NCBI GenBank assembly: GCA_964457945.1
Contig: CAYWFX010000014.1
Coordinates: 1 to 64,000, forward strand
DNA length: 64,000 nt
Direction: 5' to 3'
Origin: PHAA01 sp964457945
Lineage (GTDB): Bacteria > Bacillota > Syntrophomonadia > Syntrophomonadales > Syntrophomonadaceae
The translations under genes and the position numbers were made by a program. Shown piece after piece: positions 26,270-34,864 of this stretch; the stretch's first letter is position 1, and each line of letters opens with the position of its first letter. Below the pieces are notes generated by a model that searched no databases, was not told where the DNA came from, and saw only the letters and a list, made by a program, of their open reading frames with translations.

Positions 26270-26614
26270 TTATTCAGGCCGAATTACATTTTCTGCAGTA
26301 ATTTTTAACTTGTATTCTTCCCCCCAAGATTGTAATGCATCAAGAATGGGCTTCAGGCTCATCCCTGTATCAGTGAGTGAATATTCAACTCGGGGTGGGA
26401 TTTCTGCAAAGACTTCGCGGCTAATTAATCCATCCTCCTCCATAATACGCAGTTGTTGGGTCAGCATTTTTTGACTAACATTTCCAATTGCCTTTTTTAA
26501 CTCCCCAAACCTTTTGGTTCCCTCAACCAAGTCGCGCAGGATCAAGACTTTCCACTTGTTACCGATCAATAGCAGGGTTGTTTCAACTGGGCAGGGTGGT
26601 AAGTTTTTTGCCAT
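26270..26614 (-). CDS. HxlR family transcriptional regulator
   Basis: 114 residues: a winged helix of the HxlR type with CPVETTLLLIGNKWKVLILRDL, KRFGELKKAIGNVSQKMLTQ, and the wing RVEYSLTDTG. The CPVE Cys near the N-terminus is often the redox or aldehyde sensor in this family. ATG 26614 follows TTGGAGG. It is divergent from the PNPOx-like gene at 26747, with repeats in the shared promoter. Control of that gene is likely. Confidence 0.93.
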   Translation of the reverse strand: MAKNLPPCPVETTLLLIGNKWKVLILRDLVEGTKRFGELKKAIGNVSQKMLTQQLRIMEEDGLISREVFAEIPPRVEYSLTDTGMSLKPILDALQSWGEEYKLKITAENVIRPE

Positions 26615-26640
26615 TACAAAACCTCCAATAGTTACTATCG

Positions 26641-26697
26641 GGTACCTACATTACTTTAAGGTGCTTACTTTACAAACATTATCTATGGATCTAATAT
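26641..26697 (+). promoter_or_regulatory. Promoter of the PNPOx-like gene with direct-repeat operator
   Basis: A -35 TTTACA (26669-26674) is 17 bases from a -10 TAATAT (26692-26697). The motif GGTNCYTACWTTAC occurs twice, at 26641 and 26660, 19 bases apart. The second copy overlaps the -35, as expected for HxlR binding. Confidence 0.55.
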
Positions 26698-26746
26698 GAA
26701 CCTGCGAAGAGAACTTTGCAACTAAAAAATTTGGGGGGTTGTTGAC

Positions 26747-27151
26747 ATGAATGAAGTCGTAAAATTTTTAAAAGAGAATCCTGTGCAGTATTTTGCCACT
26801 ATCGGTTTGGATGGTAAGCCAAAGGTTCGCCCATTTCAGTTTATGATCGAGCAGGACGGCAAGCTGTATTTCTGTACAAACAATCAAAAGGATGTATTTG
26901 CGCAGATGAAAAAATTCCCCTTTGTAGAAGTGAGCATCGCCAGTCCAAGTTTTGCCTGGATTAGATTGAGCGGCGAAGCGGTGTTTTCACAGGATTTGGA
27001 AATCAAGAAAAAAATCATTGAGAACAATGATCTAGTTAATTCTTTGTATCAAAGCGTTGACAACCCAATCTTTGAGATTTTTTATCTTGCGAATGCAAAA
27101 GCAGTAATTGCGGACTTCTCCGGTAACCCGCCCAAAGAGTACATACTCTAA
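26747..27151 (+). CDS. PNPOx-fold flavin-binding protein
   Basis: 134 residues: EVVKFLKENPVQYFATIGLD, then KLYFCTNNQKDVFAQMKKFP, the split-barrel pattern of small FMN-binding PNPOx-like proteins. Substrate unknown; many relatives of this length act in quinone, nitro-compound or aldehyde stress. Divergent from the HxlR regulator, a common pairing. ATG 26747 has GGGGGG some 8-10 bases before it. A terminator follows at 27323. Confidence 0.88.
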   Translation: MNEVVKFLKENPVQYFATIGLDGKPKVRPFQFMIEQDGKLYFCTNNQKDVFAQMKKFPFVEVSIASPSFAWIRLSGEAVFSQDLEIKKKIIENNDLVNSLYQSVDNPIFEIFYLANAKAVIADFSGNPPKEYIL

Positions 27152-27322
27152 GTGTAGAAATCGGGGTCTATCTTTAATCTCATGTCAATTTATTAGCTGG
27201 TGGCATTTCTCTGTATGGACATGCTAAGAATGCGAGTTAAACTATGATTACATGATAATAATAAACCAACGGTATCGTGAGGATGAAGATTCGGCTATAA
27301 AGTGAGTATTCGATTACCAGAT

Positions 27323-27345
27323 AAGACCCACATGGGTCTTTTTGG
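27323..27345 (+). terminator. Terminator between convergent genes
   Basis: AAGACCC pairs with GGGTCTT around ACAT and is followed by TTTTTGG. It ends the PNPOx transcript. Confidence 0.75.
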
Positions 27346-27383
27346 TTTTTAGGGGTTTATGGTCCATAGAGTGGGGGGGGTTC

Positions 27384-28547
27384 TTATGGCAAAGGCAGAA
27401 CTATTGCCTTTTGATCTTTGTATTCTTCAGGGAGCTGCCCGATATCCCATCCTTTAGCAGTTGTTTCCAAGTAATAGTATCTTGCTCCATTTACTTCATA
27501 ATAACTGCCGGGCAGCGTCTCGGATCCTTTTAAGCCTACAGCACAGTGATCATCAAAAAAGATCAGTGCGGTTCCATAACCCAATTCTCGGATTAATGTA
27601 GCTGTCAGAATGGCGGTATCTTCACAGTCTCCTTCTCTAGCAAATAAGGTTTCCAATGGATAACGCGGGTATTCATCAAAGCCGGTAGAAGTCGAGTCCG
27701 AAATATAGGTGAAGCTTTGGACAAAAGCAATTACATTGCAAACTATATCATATTTATCATAATTAGCATCAGATTTAACATTCTTGAAGCAATTTGCTAC
27801 TGCTGATATTAATTCCTTTTCACTCGGGCTTGTGTTTATGCAATATGTGTTTAAAAAATCCATCCGACTATGGTGGGGATGAGGCATTTCTTGATACCCA
27901 ACTAATAAGTCATTAACGGATTTTGTTGAAAATTTGGGATCCCATTTCCAATGCTGCGATTTGTAATCCCATTCGTAAGCAGGTATTGAGCCATTGCCTT
28001 CAGTTGTATTATTTACTGGTTTAGATAGTATTTTACTCTCGCTGCTATCAGGTATAGAGGGGGTAGTTGGTGGATTGTTTGAGATAATAATGGACTGAGT
28101 TACAGGGTTCCATGCAGCGCTGGCACCAAATGCTTGAGCCACAAAGGCGGCTGGCAACATGATTCGGTTGCCTGGACCTGCTTCTGGAGCTACATCCATC
28201 GTAATTGAGGCGCCGTTAATAAGAAGGGACTTACTACCAATCTTTAGTTGAACTACTTTGTTGCCCTTCATCAGGTTAACGGTACTATTTGCTCCATCCC
28301 AAATGATATTGCTGTCATTAATTCCTAGTGCATAAGCAATATAACGAATCGGCATATAGGTGCGATTATCCTTGGCATAAGGAGCTGTGTTCATAGTGTA
28401 CTGATTGCCATCAGTATAATAAGAGGTTGACCCAAGAGAGAAAATACTGGTGGACGCGAGTGCAATACTGGGGAAAGCGGCAAGCATTATAAGTGGTACT
28501 ACAATCAGCGGTAACATCCGCCAATTGGTGAATTTTTTATGTATCAT
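27384..28547 (-). CDS. Exported transglutaminase-like protein with copper-amine-oxidase-like N-terminal domain
   Basis: 387 residues. Signal peptide at ~1-31, then a copper amine oxidase N-terminal-like domain (~45-155: TYMPIRYIAYALGI, IMLPAAFVAQAFGASAAWN), a Pro/Ser linker and a transglutaminase-like fold from ~215. The catalytic triad is recognisable: Cys in EGDCEDTA, His in DDHCAVG, and an acidic residue in YYLETTAKGW. The role is probably outside the cell, cross-linking or proteolytic. Start ATG 28547, its SD weak. It shares the stalk-like domain with the TupA-like protein at 20749. Confidence 0.85.
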   Translation of the reverse strand: MIHKKFTNWRMLPLIVVPLIMLAAFPSIALASTSIFSLGSTSYYTDGNQYTMNTAPYAKDNRTYMPIRYIAYALGINDSNIIWDGANSTVNLMKGNKVVQLKIGSKSLLINGASITMDVAPEAGPGNRIMLPAAFVAQAFGASAAWNPVTQSIIISNNPPTTPSIPDSSESKILSKPVNNTTEGNGSIPAYEWDYKSQHWKWDPKFSTKSVNDLLVGYQEMPHPHHSRMDFLNTYCINTSPSEKELISAVANCFKNVKSDANYDKYDIVCNVIAFVQSFTYISDSTSTGFDEYPRYPLETLFAREGDCEDTAILTATLIRELGYGTALIFFDDHCAVGLKGSETLPGSYYEVNGARYYYLETTAKGWDIGQLPEEYKDQKAIVLPLP

Positions 28548-28726
28548 ATTTTTAAATCCTTTTTAAGTATTTAAGAAGCCGAGTTCAATAAAATGTCCGG
28601 AAATGCGATTAGTTACCCATCCTATATAATTAAAAGGGGAACATGTCTATGTTATATCATTGTTAGGAAAAAATAAACCCGGCCGGAGCCGTGAGATAGT
28701 AATTACTAATTTCACAATTCAAATGT

Positions 28727-28963
28727 TTATTTCTCCAAATCCAAAGAACGATACATCACCTTTAATATGGACTTCTTTGGTAGATTTTCATCTGAAAGCC
28801 AGCCTTTTATTATACTTGGTCTGTTAACAAATTGGCCCTGGAAAACGTGAATCAATTCATTGGTCTTTTTAAATCCATTTTTTACCAGATAGGCACAATC
28901 AACTGTAAACCCATTACCGCTTAGAGGTTTGGAAGAGAAAACATCAACTTGGAAATATATCAT
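28727..28963 (-). pseudogene. PhzF-like gene with internal deletion
   Basis: It opens correctly with AAAGGAG and ATG 28963, then YFQVDVFSSKPLSGNGFTVD, the PhzF N-terminus. After about 25 residues it jumps to a segment ending in QGQFVNRPSIIKG and basic residues, which resembles the C-terminal part of the family (EQG..MGRPS). PhzF isomerases are about 260-300 residues, so roughly 200 are missing. The frame is kept, so a short peptide could still be made. Confidence 0.6.
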
Positions 28964-29235
28964 ACAGTATACTCCTTTACATAGTAATACTATAATCTAC
29001 AGTTCATGCTAAAATGGCTCCAAGAATATTTGCTGTCGTATGGTAGACGGGGATATCTTCAGGTCTATGTTTGGGCATGGTTTTAGTTTAAACCCTTGTT
29101 GATTAATATTATAGTGCGGATCGCCTCCACCAGCCAAAAGCGACTAATAACGTTATAGCATATGAGATATTATCGAATAATTTGATATGTTATAATAAAT
29201 GGAAATTATTGCGAAAGTGGATTTATATACTTACT

Positions 29236-29784
29236 ATGATGCAAACAATACTACAAAGAACGGAATGGGCTATAAAACGCCTGCTTTTTATAATTTTCTA
29301 CCTATTAATACTTTTGTCCGGGGGAATCATTATGTATATTTTGGCCCCTTTGACTACCTATCTGTTTTTTGGCGATTTTCGATTTTGGAAGTTTACCCGT
29401 TACTTTTTCCCTGGCATGATTACCTTCTATCACCAGTTAAATTTAATAATTAAGAATAAGCACTATCAAGCTATGTTTTCAATTCCTTTAACAGCGCCCC
29501 CTATGAAGCAACCGGATACATCCATAATTGAGCTAGCCGCAACCTGGGATTCGGAGGAAGATGAGTGCCGTGGCTGCTCACGTTGTTGTCTAAAGATAGG
29601 GTGCGGGTTATTTGACCATAAAAAAGGAATCTGTATGGGTTACGATTCTTTTTACTGGCGCTATTTTAATTGCGGTAGATATCCCGCGACTCAAATCCAG
29701 ATCAATTATTATGAATGCCCCAAGTGGATCATGAAGGAAGTGGAAGAGCAGGTACCGGATACTATAAGTCTTAGCCTTGATTAA
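29236..29784 (+). CDS. Membrane-anchored Cys-rich protein (YkgJ-like cluster)
   Basis: 182 residues from the likely ATG. One or two membrane helices come first (RLLFIIFYLLILLSGGIIMY, then LAPLTTYLFFG), followed by a soluble end with the cluster CRGCSRCCLKIGCGLF, C in GICMGYD, NCGRYP and YYECP. The CxxCxxCC start resembles YkgJ-type zinc/iron-sulphur-binding proteins. The start is unclear: TTG 29182 is in frame, and no ribosome site is convincing for either. No function can be given. Confidence 0.6.
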   Translation: MMQTILQRTEWAIKRLLFIIFYLLILLSGGIIMYILAPLTTYLFFGDFRFWKFTRYFFPGMITFYHQLNLIIKNKHYQAMFSIPLTAPPMKQPDTSIIELAATWDSEEDECRGCSRCCLKIGCGLFDHKKGICMGYDSFYWRYFNCGRYPATQIQINYYECPKWIMKEVEEQVPDTISLSLD

Positions 29785-29823
29785 GGCCAGTAGAAGTGAG
29801 GATTTAAGTGTTAGGATTAAGAA

Positions 29824-31044
29824 CTAGATGGTTAATAGCAGATCCCAAAAGCCTAGCAGGGAAATGTAATCGCCAATAATGAAATGAGACAGGCTGATTC
29901 CTATTATATTTTTATGTCTGGAAAATAAGTAACCCCAGAAAAAGCCACTTACAACCGTTAACAGAGCCAGACCCAGCGAGTAGAAAATATGAAATGAGCC
30001 AAATACGCAAGAAGATATAACAATAGCCAGGAAGGAGCGAATTCTACTATCACTTAAGCTTCGTTCCAGCGAACTTTGGAGAACTCCTCGACTGACAAAC
30101 TCCTGGATAGGAGAGATAAGAAGATAGGTGTAATAAGATACCCCCCACAAGCTCCAGTTAATAATGGGTGCCCCCTGAAATACAACCCAATGCGTTACGG
30201 CCCATATTTTTACCATAGTCAGGATGGCAATTACTATAATGGTTGCCAAACCTGATTCCAACAGGGACTTTTTAATATTATTTCGGGTTACTCCAAAAAA
30301 ACTTAGGGGCAATTTAGTCTTCCAGATTACCAGGATAGAAATCACCAAAAATAATCCTGAGAAACCTGCTGTAATTAGTGTAGGCATCATTGCATTACCC
30401 TGGTATTTTTGCAGAATGGCCAGGAAAAATGAGTAGGCACATAAGGCCAGTAACAGAGAGTTGAAGACAAAGCTTGATTCAGTCTGGATGTTTTGCAGTT
30501 GGGCATTTCTAATAGCCACCGCGGCTTGGCTGGCTATTGCGCTTATTAGGGTCTCCAATTCCTCAGGGAAAGCAATGACTTTACCTTCATCATCCAGCTT
30601 ATTGATTAACTGGATTACCCCCACGATAGAACCGTCCTGGTACCTTATCGGAACAGAAAGAAGAGAAATAGTACGATAACCCGATTGAATATCATAGTCT
30701 TTATTATGCTTGTAACTAACTATTTCTGGGATATGGTAACAATCCGGAATATTAATGATTTCCCCGGCTAAGGCTGTATGACCAACGATGGAACTCCGGC
30801 TCAATTTCACCGGAATGGCATTAAACTCCTTGCGTGCATTAGAGTCTTCCAGCGAAACCGTTCTGGATGCTTGAAAAACCAGGTGGGCCGGATCATCATG
30901 GCGGATAAACAGAGAACAGCCATCACAGCCTGCAAATTCTATAATCTCGTCAACAATAAGGTCAAAAAGTCTATCCAGATGACTTTCCGAGCTTAGAGCA
31001 GTTCCTATTCTAGTCAATGAAAAGGCAACATTTCTGTATTCCAA
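29824..31044 (-). CDS. GAF domain fused to CPBP (CAAX-type) intramembrane protease
   Basis: 406 residues. Residues 10-180 are a GAF sensor domain (SRSSIVGHTA, SLLSVPIRYQDGSIVGVIQLIN, FPEELETLISAIASQAAVAI). Eight or so membrane helices follow, with CPBP marks: SPIQEFVSRG in place of EExxxR (Gln-Glu rather than Glu-Glu), FGSFH and SHFIIGD. CPBP proteases cleave prenylated or membrane proteins, and some act in bacteriocin immunity. A GAF sensor at the front suggests signal-gated proteolysis. TTG start at 31044, ribosome site weak. A decayed duplicate of its middle lies at 11857. Confidence 0.85.
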   Translation of the reverse strand: MEYRNVAFSLTRIGTALSSESHLDRLFDLIVDEIIEFAGCDGCSLFIRHDDPAHLVFQASRTVSLEDSNARKEFNAIPVKLSRSSIVGHTALAGEIINIPDCYHIPEIVSYKHNKDYDIQSGYRTISLLSVPIRYQDGSIVGVIQLINKLDDEGKVIAFPEELETLISAIASQAAVAIRNAQLQNIQTESSFVFNSLLLALCAYSFFLAILQKYQGNAMMPTLITAGFSGLFLVISILVIWKTKLPLSFFGVTRNNIKKSLLESGLATIIVIAILTMVKIWAVTHWVVFQGAPIINWSLWGVSYYTYLLISPIQEFVSRGVLQSSLERSLSDSRIRSFLAIVISSCVFGSFHIFYSLGLALLTVVSGFFWGYLFSRHKNIIGISLSHFIIGDYISLLGFWDLLLTI

Positions 31045-31285
31045 ACCTAATCACACTACCTTCCCCGGCATGCGTCCTTACAAAAGTATAATTCCTGACT
31101 ATTTCGACGCGGGTTCTGGTAATCCTTCCAGAAAAGACCGGAATGTTAAGAAAGGTGAGGGGACAGAAATGCAAGTTAGGCTTAAATGATCAATTAAAAA
31201 TTGGGTTTATTATGGAGGTAATGAAAGTCAGATATAGAATGTAAATGACGAAAACATAGTTCCTTATTACTAGGAGGTTACTGGT

Positions 31286-32206
31286 ATGAATAAAATCATG
31301 TTTATTGTCAATCCTAACTCTGGAAATGGCACAACTGCTACAAAATGGATAGAAATTGAAAATGGATTGTACCTAAAAGACTTGGAATATTCCGTTTCTT
31401 ATACCAAGGCGCCTATGGATGCAGTTACACTGACTCGTAATGCAATTAAAGATGGCTTTGACTGCATTGCCGCTGTGGGTGGGGATGGGACTATAAATGA
31501 GGTAATCAATGGATTCTATAACCATGGAAAGAAAGTAAATGAGAATGCATTATTTACAGCTATTCCTATGGGTACAGGCTGTGACCTGGCCAGAGTGATT
31601 GATTTGAGGAAAGATTTAAGATCTATAATTAGGGGTACGGAAGAAGGTTCAATAGTCAGCTGTGATATTGTGGAAGTAAAGTATACCGGGTGGGATGGGC
31701 AGAAAGAATGCCGATACTTTATTAATATTGCCGATATTGGTCTGGGAAGTGAGACGGTTATACGAGTAAATCGTAATAGCAAGGTGTTGGGCGGATTTAT
31801 GTCGTTCCTGACAGGAGCGGTGAGTGCTATTATTCGTTACAAAAATCATTATGTAAGGGTGACGGTAGATGGTACTTCAGTTTATTCTGGGCCTTCGAGT
31901 CTGGTGGCAGTTGCTAATGGTAAATACTTTGGTGGTGGAATGATGATTGCTCCAAATGCGGAGATAAATGATGGGCTTCTGGATGTAATTATTCTTAAGG
32001 ACTTTAAGAAATTTGAGTTAATTCGTCACCTGCCATTGGTTTATAAAGGAGCACACCTTAGTCATCCCAAAGTAAATTGCTATAAGGGAAAAGAAATTCT
32101 AATTGAATCTTCTGAAGAAGTATTTATTGAAATGGATGGAGAAACAGCCGGGCGAGCCAGTGCTTCCTTTCGCATAATTCCGTCTGATATGCGCATACTT
32201 GTTTAG
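31286..32206 (+). CDS. Diacylglycerol/lipid kinase family protein
   Basis: 306 residues with the DAGK catalytic signature: IVNPNSGNG at the start, AVGGDGTINEVINGF (the GGDGT nucleotide loop), IPMGTGCDLAR and later YFGGGMMIAPNAEINDGLLDVIILKD. This YegS/BmrU/DgkB-type family phosphorylates lipids such as diacylglycerol or undecaprenol. ATG 31286 is preceded by AGGAGG. It has its own terminator at 32302 and no obvious partner. Confidence 0.93.
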   Translation: MNKIMFIVNPNSGNGTTATKWIEIENGLYLKDLEYSVSYTKAPMDAVTLTRNAIKDGFDCIAAVGGDGTINEVINGFYNHGKKVNENALFTAIPMGTGCDLARVIDLRKDLRSIIRGTEEGSIVSCDIVEVKYTGWDGQKECRYFINIADIGLGSETVIRVNRNSKVLGGFMSFLTGAVSAIIRYKNHYVRVTVDGTSVYSGPSSLVAVANGKYFGGGMMIAPNAEINDGLLDVIILKDFKKFELIRHLPLVYKGAHLSHPKVNCYKGKEILIESSEEVFIEMDGETAGRASASFRIIPSDMRILV

Positions 32207-32301
32207 CTTTTATTCCCTAGCTTTCTAGATATTTGTTATAAGTCATTAGCTTATCTAGTTATACCCTCGGGAGTTATTTCAATAATTCGATTAAATCGGT
32301 T

Positions 32302-32323
32302 AAGACCTGCAAGGGTCTTTTTT
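32302..32323 (+). terminator. Terminator after the lipid kinase gene
   Basis: AAGACC pairs with GGTCTT and is followed by a T-run. The rest of 32207-32515 shows no gene. Confidence 0.7.
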
Positions 32324-32515
32324 GTATTGTGGAACTTCGGTTTGGGAAAGGTTGAGGTACTGTGGATCATTACATTAAGCAAATTTTCAGCTTCTATTAA
32401 GCATGGTTTCAATTACCTGGTAGATAATATTTTGTAGTTAGACTGAGAAATAGGATAAATAAGGAATCTCGTTCTCACTAGACTAAGCATTCTAAAATGG
32501 AAGGAGGATAATTAA

Positions 32516-33439
32516 ATGAAGGATAAAACTATTACGAAAATAATGCTCGATATCGTCATGACGGTTCTGTTTCTGGTAATGATTGATCCTAAGAATACAG
32601 GAATGACATGGCATGAAATCTTCGGGATAAGCATGGGGGCCATGTTTTCATTCCACATTATCCTGAACTGGTCATGGGTTAAGAGCATAACTAAAAACCT
32701 GTTTAATCCCAAATTGAACACCAAGCCCAAGCTATTTTATATATTAAATGCCGTGTCGTTTATTAGTGTCATGACCATAATAGTCACGGGGATTCAGATT
32801 TCACAGGTGATGTTTGTATCGGAATCAGCCGGCGTAAGTCATAGCTTTGTTACCGTGCATAAATGGGTTTCGTACTTCTGTCTGGGACTCTTTGGAGCTC
32901 ATATTATCTTGCATTGGCGCTTTATTATAAATGCTATACGTAAACTATTAGATGCGCTTAAAGCACCTAATATAAGTAAGGCAGCCATGAGCTTGGGTGT
33001 GGTCGTACTGGGAGTGGGAATGGGGGTGGGCCTATTCTATTCTCAAATCGCTAGTGGCACCACTGTCGATGCAGATAGAGTTCGGACTAGAAGAGAACCT
33101 CCCAGCCAACCTAGGGAAGTTCAACAGTCCAAAACCAGAGAAAATCAGAGTAACACCATATCAACCAACAATGGTAAAGTATACGAGTACCCAACCGTTG
33201 CAGCTCAAAATAATAGTAGTGCCGCTAGAACAAGTAATACCTCTGGTGCAAGTGTTGCCTCCAGTACAAGTAATGCCGGGGATACCGTAACCTTAACTGA
33301 CTATTTGGGAAAATTGTTCTGTAATGGCTGTGATAAACACTGTTCTTTATTAGCTTTACAATGTGACAAAGGTACTCAGCAACTGCAGTACGCTAAAATT
33401 CAATATCAACAGCAATATGGAAGCGCAACCTTAAAATAA
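32516..33439 (+). CDS. DUF4405-like haem membrane protein with Cys-rich tail
   Basis: 307 residues. Four or five membrane helices with histidines in haem-like spacing (WHEIFGISMGAMFSFHIILN, HKWVSYFCLGLFGAHIILHW) match the DUF4405 type of small b-cytochrome. A further helix at ~160 leads to a low-complexity Ser/Thr/Asn-rich linker of about 80 residues. The end holds CNGCDKHCSLLALQC (CxxCxxxCx6C), a possible metal or FeS site. A role in respiratory or redox sensing is possible. ATG with AGGAGG, terminator at 33497. Confidence 0.7.
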   Translation: MKDKTITKIMLDIVMTVLFLVMIDPKNTGMTWHEIFGISMGAMFSFHIILNWSWVKSITKNLFNPKLNTKPKLFYILNAVSFISVMTIIVTGIQISQVMFVSESAGVSHSFVTVHKWVSYFCLGLFGAHIILHWRFIINAIRKLLDALKAPNISKAAMSLGVVVLGVGMGVGLFYSQIASGTTVDADRVRTRREPPSQPREVQQSKTRENQSNTISTNNGKVYEYPTVAAQNNSSAARTSNTSGASVASSTSNAGDTVTLTDYLGKLFCNGCDKHCSLLALQCDKGTQQLQYAKIQYQQQYGSATLK

Positions 33440-33496
33440 ATGGCAACAATCAGGCTGTAATCACCCTCCTGTATCCCCCTTATATCCTCCCATAAT

Positions 33497-33518
33497 AGAC
33501 CCTTCGGGGTCTTTTTTT
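33497..33518 (+). terminator. Terminator
   Basis: AGACCC pairs with GGGTCT around TTCG and is followed by TTTTTT. Confidence 0.85.
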
Positions 33519-33582
33519 GCATTATTGCGATTCATTTAGTCAAAAGTGAAGTGATTTCCAATAATGGTAAACAACACTTGAC

Positions 33583-33623
33583 AGTAAATGACTATTTACT
33601 AATCTCTGCAATTCATATATACT
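33583..33623 (+). promoter_or_regulatory. Promoter with MarR-type operator
   Basis: AGTAAATGACTATTTACT (33583-33600) is a perfect 7+4+7 palindrome. Its end overlaps a -35-like TTTACT (33595-33600) that is 17 bases from TATACT (33618-33623). The MarR gene starts at 33655, so self-repression of the efflux operon is the likely logic. Confidence 0.65.
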
Positions 33624-33654
33624 AGTTCTATAAAAATAATAGGTAGGTGAAATA

Positions 33655-34092
33655 ATGAGCAACCTGGAAAATGTCGCCGGAGAATTTCTCAGGCTCCTGG
33701 GATACATTCGAGATAATTACTTCAGACCTGCTGAGCAGATCACCCGGTCTCGTTTAAGTCCTGGACAATTTCATGCCATCTCCATCCTGTTTCATAAAGG
33801 CTCTTTGCCAATGTCAGAGTTAGCAGCAGTGATGAAAATATCGAAACAACAACTTACTCCGATAATATCTAAGCTAATTGAAAGCAGCCTGGTAGTGAGA
33901 AAGACAGATGAGAATGATCGGCGGATTGTGCGTATAGAAATCACCGAACTTGGTAAAAGCATTCATAAAGCGTTATTTACCCGGATAAAAGTCAACTTTA
34001 CTGAAAAACTTAGTGAGATACCAGATAAAGAACTGGAAGAACTAAAACAGATGGTGACCAGGATGCAGGAAATCCTCAAAATTACCCAATAG
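33655..34092 (+). CDS. MarR family transcriptional regulator
   Basis: 145 residues of the MarR winged-helix dimer type: FHAISILFHKGSLPMSELAAVMKISKQQLTPIISKLIESS, wing VVRKTDENDRRIVRIEIT. ATG 33655 has AGGTAGGTG before it. It heads an operon-like run of two HlyD-type adaptors and two ABC subunits, with its palindrome in the promoter. It is therefore the probable repressor of this efflux set. Confidence 0.94.
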   Translation: MSNLENVAGEFLRLLGYIRDNYFRPAEQITRSRLSPGQFHAISILFHKGSLPMSELAAVMKISKQQLTPIISKLIESSLVVRKTDENDRRIVRIEITELGKSIHKALFTRIKVNFTEKLSEIPDKELEELKQMVTRMQEILKITQ

Positions 34093-34149
34093 AATCACGA
34101 ATTTGCCAGCTATTAAGAGCTCTAAAAATCATTAAAGGTGGGTCAAGAA

Positions 34150-34848
34150 ATGAAAAGATTGAAAACAGCGTTGATGGTACTGGGTATTGTTATTTTGGTC
34201 AGTGGGATAGCAGGGATTTCATACTACATTTACCAAAGTATCAACTACTTCTCAACCCAAAACGCTCAGGTAACATCTGACATGGTAACCATCACGCCTG
34301 AAATCACAGGTAAATTGAAGGAGTGGAATGTTCAGCTTGGTGACCAGGTAAAAGCTGGACAGATTCTGGGCAGGCAGGATACCAGCAGCATGATTAGCAG
34401 CACGGCGTTAAACCCTCAGGCCCTGGTTAATTCAGCTGATACCATAATCTCCAAGGCGGATATCAAATCTCCCATTGATGGAAAAGTCATTATGTCCAAT
34501 GTAGTAAAAGGCGAAGTACTTACCCCCGGAATGGAAATTGCGACGATAGCGGATACTGCCCACATTTATATTAAAGCCAATATTGAAGAAACTAATATTT
34601 TAAACATCCAGCCCGGGCAGAAGGTAGAAATAAAAATTGATGCCTACCCTAATAAGACCTTCCAAGGTCATGTTGAGCGCATTGGCCAGGCTACCACTGG
34701 TGCATTCAGTACATCTATCTCGTTAAATACCAGTGGCACCTATTCCAAGGTTACGCAGTTGATACCGGTTCATATTGCTATTTTAAATACGGATAATTTG
34801 ACTCTAATGCCCGGAATGAATGCAACTGTCAAAATCCATATCAAATAG
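34150..34848 (+). CDS. HlyD/EmrA-like membrane fusion protein
   Basis: 232 residues: one N-terminal membrane anchor (LMVLGIVILVSGIAGISYYIY), then a lipoyl-like segment split around a very short hairpin (ITGKLKEWNVQLGDQVKAGQ ... IKSPIDGKVIMSNVVKGE), a barrel and the end. It is compact for the family, which often has a long coiled-coil. AAAGGTGG at 34133 suits ATG 34150 better than GTG 34138. It sits between MarR and the lipoprotein adaptor; the two adaptors may work together. Confidence 0.85.
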   Translation: MKRLKTALMVLGIVILVSGIAGISYYIYQSINYFSTQNAQVTSDMVTITPEITGKLKEWNVQLGDQVKAGQILGRQDTSSMISSTALNPQALVNSADTIISKADIKSPIDGKVIMSNVVKGEVLTPGMEIATIADTAHIYIKANIEETNILNIQPGQKVEIKIDAYPNKTFQGHVERIGQATTGAFSTSISLNTSGTYSKVTQLIPVHIAILNTDNLTLMPGMNATVKIHIK

Positions 34849-34864
34849 AGAAAAGAGGTTTAGT

